Positions 61,299 through 64,000 of a DNA stretch of 64,000 nt are shown here, piece after piece (positions within the stretch are counted from its first letter, which is position 1; each line of letters opens with the position of its first letter). The DNA is from JAAYUD01 sp963676865 (GTDB lineage Bacteria; Bacteroidota; Bacteroidia; Bacteroidales; Bacteroidaceae), in NCBI GenBank assembly GCA_963676865.2, contig CAXXSS010000001.1, positions 2,232,001 through 2,296,000 of the forward strand, read 5' to 3'. A program made the translations under genes and the position numbers. The notes under the pieces are model-generated. The model did not search any database and was not told where the DNA came from. It saw nothing but the letters and a program-made list of their open reading frames with translations.

Positions 61299-62642
61299 TT
61301 AAATATTAGCTAAAAGACTCTTCTCTGCCTGTTCTACTTTTTTAAAGTCGAAGCTACTTATGTTCTTTTCCATTAGCTCAATAATCTTGTCATTGCAAAG
61401 ATTGTCGATGCTTCCTTCATGCGTATGATGAATCTTTTTGTTGGGCACAAATTTGCCCGCTTCGATTTCTAATCCTACTCTTTTGTAAGCGTCACGGAAT
61501 GGAGTGCCTTGAAGCACTAATCTATTTACCTCTTCGACACTAAACATGAGGTCGTATCTACTGTCGTCAAGTATATGGTCATTGACTTTAATTTCTTTGA
61601 TGATGTATGTACACATTTCAATGCAGTCGGCAAGCTCTTTGAAGGCTGGCAAATAAACTTCTTTTAGTATTTGTAAATCGCGAAAATATCCACTGGGCAA
61701 ATTGTTGGAGATCATCATGATTTGTTGTGGCAGGGACTGAATTTTGTTACATTTGGCTCGCGTGAGTTCAAATACATCCGGATTCTTTTTGTGTGGCATG
61801 ATGCTGGATCCGGTAGTGCATTCGTCCGGCAACTTCACAAATCCGAAGTTCTGACAATTGAAGAGGCAGGCGTCGTAGGCAAGTTTGGCAATTGTTCCGG
61901 CAATAGAAGCTAAAGCGAAAGACACATTGCGTTCTAGTTTGCCACGTCCCATTTGGGCGTAAACGACATTGTAGTTCATGGAGTCGAAACCTAGCAACTC
62001 GGTTGTCATGGTTCGGTTGAGTGGAAATGAGGAACCATAGCCAGCTGCCGAACCTAAAGGATTGCGGTTGCAGATACGGTATGCTGCCTGAAGGAATGTG
62101 AGATCGTCAACAAGACTTTCGGCATAAGCGCCGAACCAAAGCCCAAAAGATGAAGGCATAGCTACCTGTAGGTGAGTATAACCGGGCATAAGGATATCCT
62201 TGAAACGTTCACTCTGTATAATTAATTCGTGAAATAGTTTAAGAATATCGTTGGTCAGTTCTTTGATTTGGTCGCGAGTAAAAAGTTTTAGATCTAACAG
62301 CACTTGATCATTACGTGAGCGTCCGCTATGAATCTTTTTCCCAATATCTCCTAATTGTCGCGTTAGGATAAGCTCTACCTCAGAATGGACATCTTCTACA
62401 CCTTCTTCAATTATAAAATCACCCTTTTCTGCTAAAACATAAATACTTTTTAATTCGGGCAGTAACTTGTGTAATTCATCAGCGGTGAGCAGACCAATGC
62501 TTTGGAGCATAGTGATATGCGCTATTGAGCCAAGCACATCGTATTTAGCTAACAAAAGGTCGAGCTCTTTGTCTCTACCTATGGTAAAGGTCTCGATAGC
62601 TTTGTCGACCTGAACTGATTTTTCCCAAAGTTTTAATGCCAT
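61299..62642 (-). CDS. argH: Argininosuccinate lyase
   Basis: Last step of arginine synthesis: splits argininosuccinate into arginine and fumarate. The 447 residues show the superfamily motifs: SEVELILT with the catalytic His region HSGRSRNDQVLLDLKL, GYTHLQVAMPSSFGLW (TxxH) and the signature GSSIMPHKKNPD, whose Ser is the catalytic base. The 5' half also holds IHSGRSRND for substrate binding. Four bases after the SRPBCC-like gene. Other arginine genes are not visible. Confidence 0.97.
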   Translation of the reverse strand: MALKLWEKSVQVDKAIETFTIGRDKELDLLLAKYDVLGSIAHITMLQSIGLLTADELHKLLPELKSIYVLAEKGDFIIEEGVEDVHSEVELILTRQLGDIGKKIHSGRSRNDQVLLDLKLFTRDQIKELTNDILKLFHELIIQSERFKDILMPGYTHLQVAMPSSFGLWFGAYAESLVDDLTFLQAAYRICNRNPLGSAAGYGSSFPLNRTMTTELLGFDSMNYNVVYAQMGRGKLERNVSFALASIAGTIAKLAYDACLFNCQNFGFVKLPDECTTGSSIMPHKKNPDVFELTRAKCNKIQSLPQQIMMISNNLPSGYFRDLQILKEVYLPAFKELADCIEMCTYIIKEIKVNDHILDDSRYDLMFSVEEVNRLVLQGTPFRDAYKRVGLEIEAGKFVPNKKIHHTHEGSIDNLCNDKIIELMEKNISSFDFKKVEQAEKSLLANI

Positions 62643-62646
62643 TATA

Positions 62647-63057
62647 TTAATAAGGTATCATAGATAACACATCAACCATCTTCTCCAATCCTTCTTTGAC
62701 TGGTTTGGAAACGATGCTTTTCATGAAAACGTTGACTTCCAATCCTGCTGTGATGCGTATTTTGCATTCATCGTCAGAGATTGCTACGATCTGAATCCAT
62801 AAGTTGAAAGCGATAGGTGAGTTGATAGAACCAAATTTGATGCACTTGGAAGGTATACGCTCGGTAACCTCTAGCTGTATGTCGCCTATACCGGAAACGT
62901 TGAAGCTTACGCTGTCAGCATCGAACTTAAAGTCTTTGACTTTATCGGCAGGCAATTTATCTTTCATTGCCTCAATGTTGTTGAGGTTGGATAGCTTCTC
63001 GTATACCTTTTCTTCCGAAAAAGGTATCTGTCTCACGGGACTTTCAAAATTTGTCAT
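62647..63057 (-). CDS. SRPBCC-like small protein of unknown function
   Basis: A 136-residue protein with a START/SRPBCC-like pattern: an N-terminal helix-strand start, a series of beta strands (FKFDADSVSFNVSGIGDIQLEVTERIPSKCIKFGSI, FNLWIQIVAI, CKIRITAGLEV) and a long C-terminal helix (VSKPVKEGLEKMVDVLSM). It would form a helix-grip fold that could hold a lipid or other hydrophobic ligand. No signal peptide. It is three bases from pyrE and four from argH, so it is co-transcribed. Function unknown. Confidence 0.75.
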   Translation of the reverse strand: MTNFESPVRQIPFSEEKVYEKLSNLNNIEAMKDKLPADKVKDFKFDADSVSFNVSGIGDIQLEVTERIPSKCIKFGSINSPIAFNLWIQIVAISDDECKIRITAGLEVNVFMKSIVSKPVKEGLEKMVDVLSMIPY

Positions 63058-63060
63058 GTT

Positions 63061-63699
63061 TTAATCTTCTGGGTTCCAGTTTGCAGGATCTTTGCGCCAT
63101 CTGTCTAAAGTAGGGATCTCTTCTTCTGCAATGTATTCGGTGCGGAGAGCCACTTCGATAACAGCTTCGTAGTTGGTTAACGTGATTAATGGTACATGCG
63201 CTTCTTTGAAAGCTTTCTCAGCTTCGGGGAAGTCGTATGTATACGATGCTACCATACCGATCACATCGCATCCATTACGCCGAATAGCTTCAACAGCTTT
63301 TAAACTACTTTTGCCTGTTGATACTAAATCTTCAATAACTACCACTTTCATACCAGGGCGCAGTTCACCTTCTATAAGGTTTTCCAAACCGTGGTCTTTA
63401 GGGGTGGAACGCACATATACGAAAGGTAAGTTCAGTTCATCGGCAACAAGTGCCCCTTGTGGAATAGCGCCGGTAGCAACTCCTGCAATAGCATCTACTG
63501 TGCTAAAGTGCTCAAGAATGATACGCGTCAATTCTGTTTTGACAAAGCTTCTGAGAGATGGATAAGATAACGTTTTCCTATTATCACAATAGAAAGGTGA
63601 TTTCCACCCTGAAGCCCATGTGAATGGATTCGAAGGTTGAAGCTTGATAGCTTTAATCTTCAATAGTTTCTCTGCGAATAGTCTCTCTAAATTTTTCAT
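63061..63699 (-). CDS. pyrE: Orotate phosphoribosyltransferase
   Basis: Makes orotidine monophosphate in pyrimidine synthesis. The 212 residues carry the type I PRTase fold: FTWASGWKSPFYCDNRKTLSYP at the start, the PRPP motif VVVIEDLVSTGKSSLKA with the DxxSTG core, and AIAGVATGAIPQGALVADELNLP. Lys in RSTPKDHG is the conserved flexible-loop site. A TAATTTTG -7 element precedes it. Three bases before the SRPBCC-like gene; recX lies upstream. Confidence 0.96.
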   Translation of the reverse strand: MKNLERLFAEKLLKIKAIKLQPSNPFTWASGWKSPFYCDNRKTLSYPSLRSFVKTELTRIILEHFSTVDAIAGVATGAIPQGALVADELNLPFVYVRSTPKDHGLENLIEGELRPGMKVVVIEDLVSTGKSSLKAVEAIRRNGCDVIGMVASYTYDFPEAEKAFKEAHVPLITLTNYEAVIEVALRTEYIAEEEIPTLDRWRKDPANWNPED

Positions 63700-63722
63700 A
63701 ATCTATTGAACTTAATAAGCCA

Positions 63723-63730
63723 CAAAATTA
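63723..63730 (-). promoter_or_regulatory. pyrE: Candidate -7 element of pyrE
   Basis: Minus strand TAATTTTG, 24 bp before the pyrE start codon. No good TTTG is seen 19-21 bp upstream. Confidence 0.45.
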
Positions 63731-63798
63731 GGAAAAATGCATTGAAAAATGAAAAGAAAGTTTGTTTTTTTAACCTATTTGTGGTAAGTAGTATGCTA

Positions 63799-64000
63799 TT
63801 ATTCTATAATAAGCCTTATTTCATCTATCTCGTAGCCTTTGCTTAGGGCAAAGCGGATGAGTTTTCCATTCATTTCGTACTTATCTTTTGCTTTAAGACT
63901 TTTCCGTTTGGACTGAATAACATCCCTTAAAATGGACAGATATTCTTTTCTGTCTATTTCGTCGAGAGCTGTTTCTATGTCTTTATGGTCTACTCTTTTC
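63799..64000 (-). CDS. recX: RecX regulatory protein (5' end outside window)
   Basis: The 67 visible C-terminal codons read KRVDHKDIETALDEIDRKEY, then LSILRDVIQSKRKSLKAKDK and FALSKGYEIDEIRLIIE before a stop at 63799-63801. The helical repeats with a basic middle and the closing L-x-x-KGY/F-x-x-D/E pattern are those of RecX, which modulates RecA filaments. The neighbouring position to pyrE is common in Bacteroides. The rest lies beyond the window. Confidence 0.85.
   Translation of the reverse strand, partial: KRVDHKDIETALDEIDRKEYLSILRDVIQSKRKSLKAKDKYEMNGKLIRFALSKGYEIDEIRLIIE

Overview
The window looks like a Bacteroides-type chromosome (Bacteroidales). Evidence: SusC/SusD pairs, a hybrid two-component regulator, NigD-like and BIG/LamG lipoproteins, RagB-type lipoboxes, and promoters of the Bacteroidetes type (TTTG, 19-21 bp, TAnnTTTG) in front of rpmH, efp, a YhcH-family gene, a kinase gene and a tRNA pair. 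It starts inside a GH78 gene and ends inside recX.

Layout. 1-13.9 kb: a run of secreted glycoside hydrolases on the + strand (GH78, GH31, GH2, a clan GH-A enzyme, GH3), then a separately promoted GH97 of the retaining alpha-galactosidase type. 13.9-18.4 kb: an outer-membrane barrel protein divergent from a histidine kinase/OmpR-type regulator pair, with four helically phased CTTAT repeats between them. 18.6-24.3 kb: phosphate regulon on the - strand (porin, pstS, pstC, pstA, pstB, phoU) behind a Pho-box-like array of 11-bp repeats. 24.3-36.4 kb: mostly core genes (bcp, a sugar-kinase-like gene, two acyltransferases, ddl, rluD, a PASTA protein, rpmH, efp, GT2, radC, YhcH family).

36.5-40 kb is a decayed accessory patch: a dispersed 234-bp repeat, a complete IS3-family element with a canonical A AAA AAC frameshift site and a perfect 38-bp palindrome, a broken XRE-type regulator and an orphan cysteine-rich protein. 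40-59.4 kb is a polysaccharide utilisation locus: a calpain-like lipoprotein and a LamG lipoprotein on the - strand, then a SusE-like lipoprotein, a GH76-like protein that seems to lack its catalytic Asp pair, SusC, SusD, GH38 alpha-mannosidase and a hybrid two-component regulator whose phospho-acceptor His is Gln. Together they suggest capture and trimming of a mannose-containing glycan, perhaps carried on protein.

59.4-64 kb: an array of eight 11-bp repeats, a second copy of the 234-bp repeat, tRNA-Leu and tRNA-Gly with their own promoter and terminator, then an aldo/keto reductase, argH, an SRPBCC-like gene, pyrE and recX on the - strand.

The points most worth checking are the pseudo-kinase regulator and pseudo-GH76 in one mannan-type locus with a calpain-like protease, the two unrelated arrays built from 11-bp units, and the operator arrays before the pst and barrel/kinase genes. 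All family calls are by reading motifs; no database search was run.
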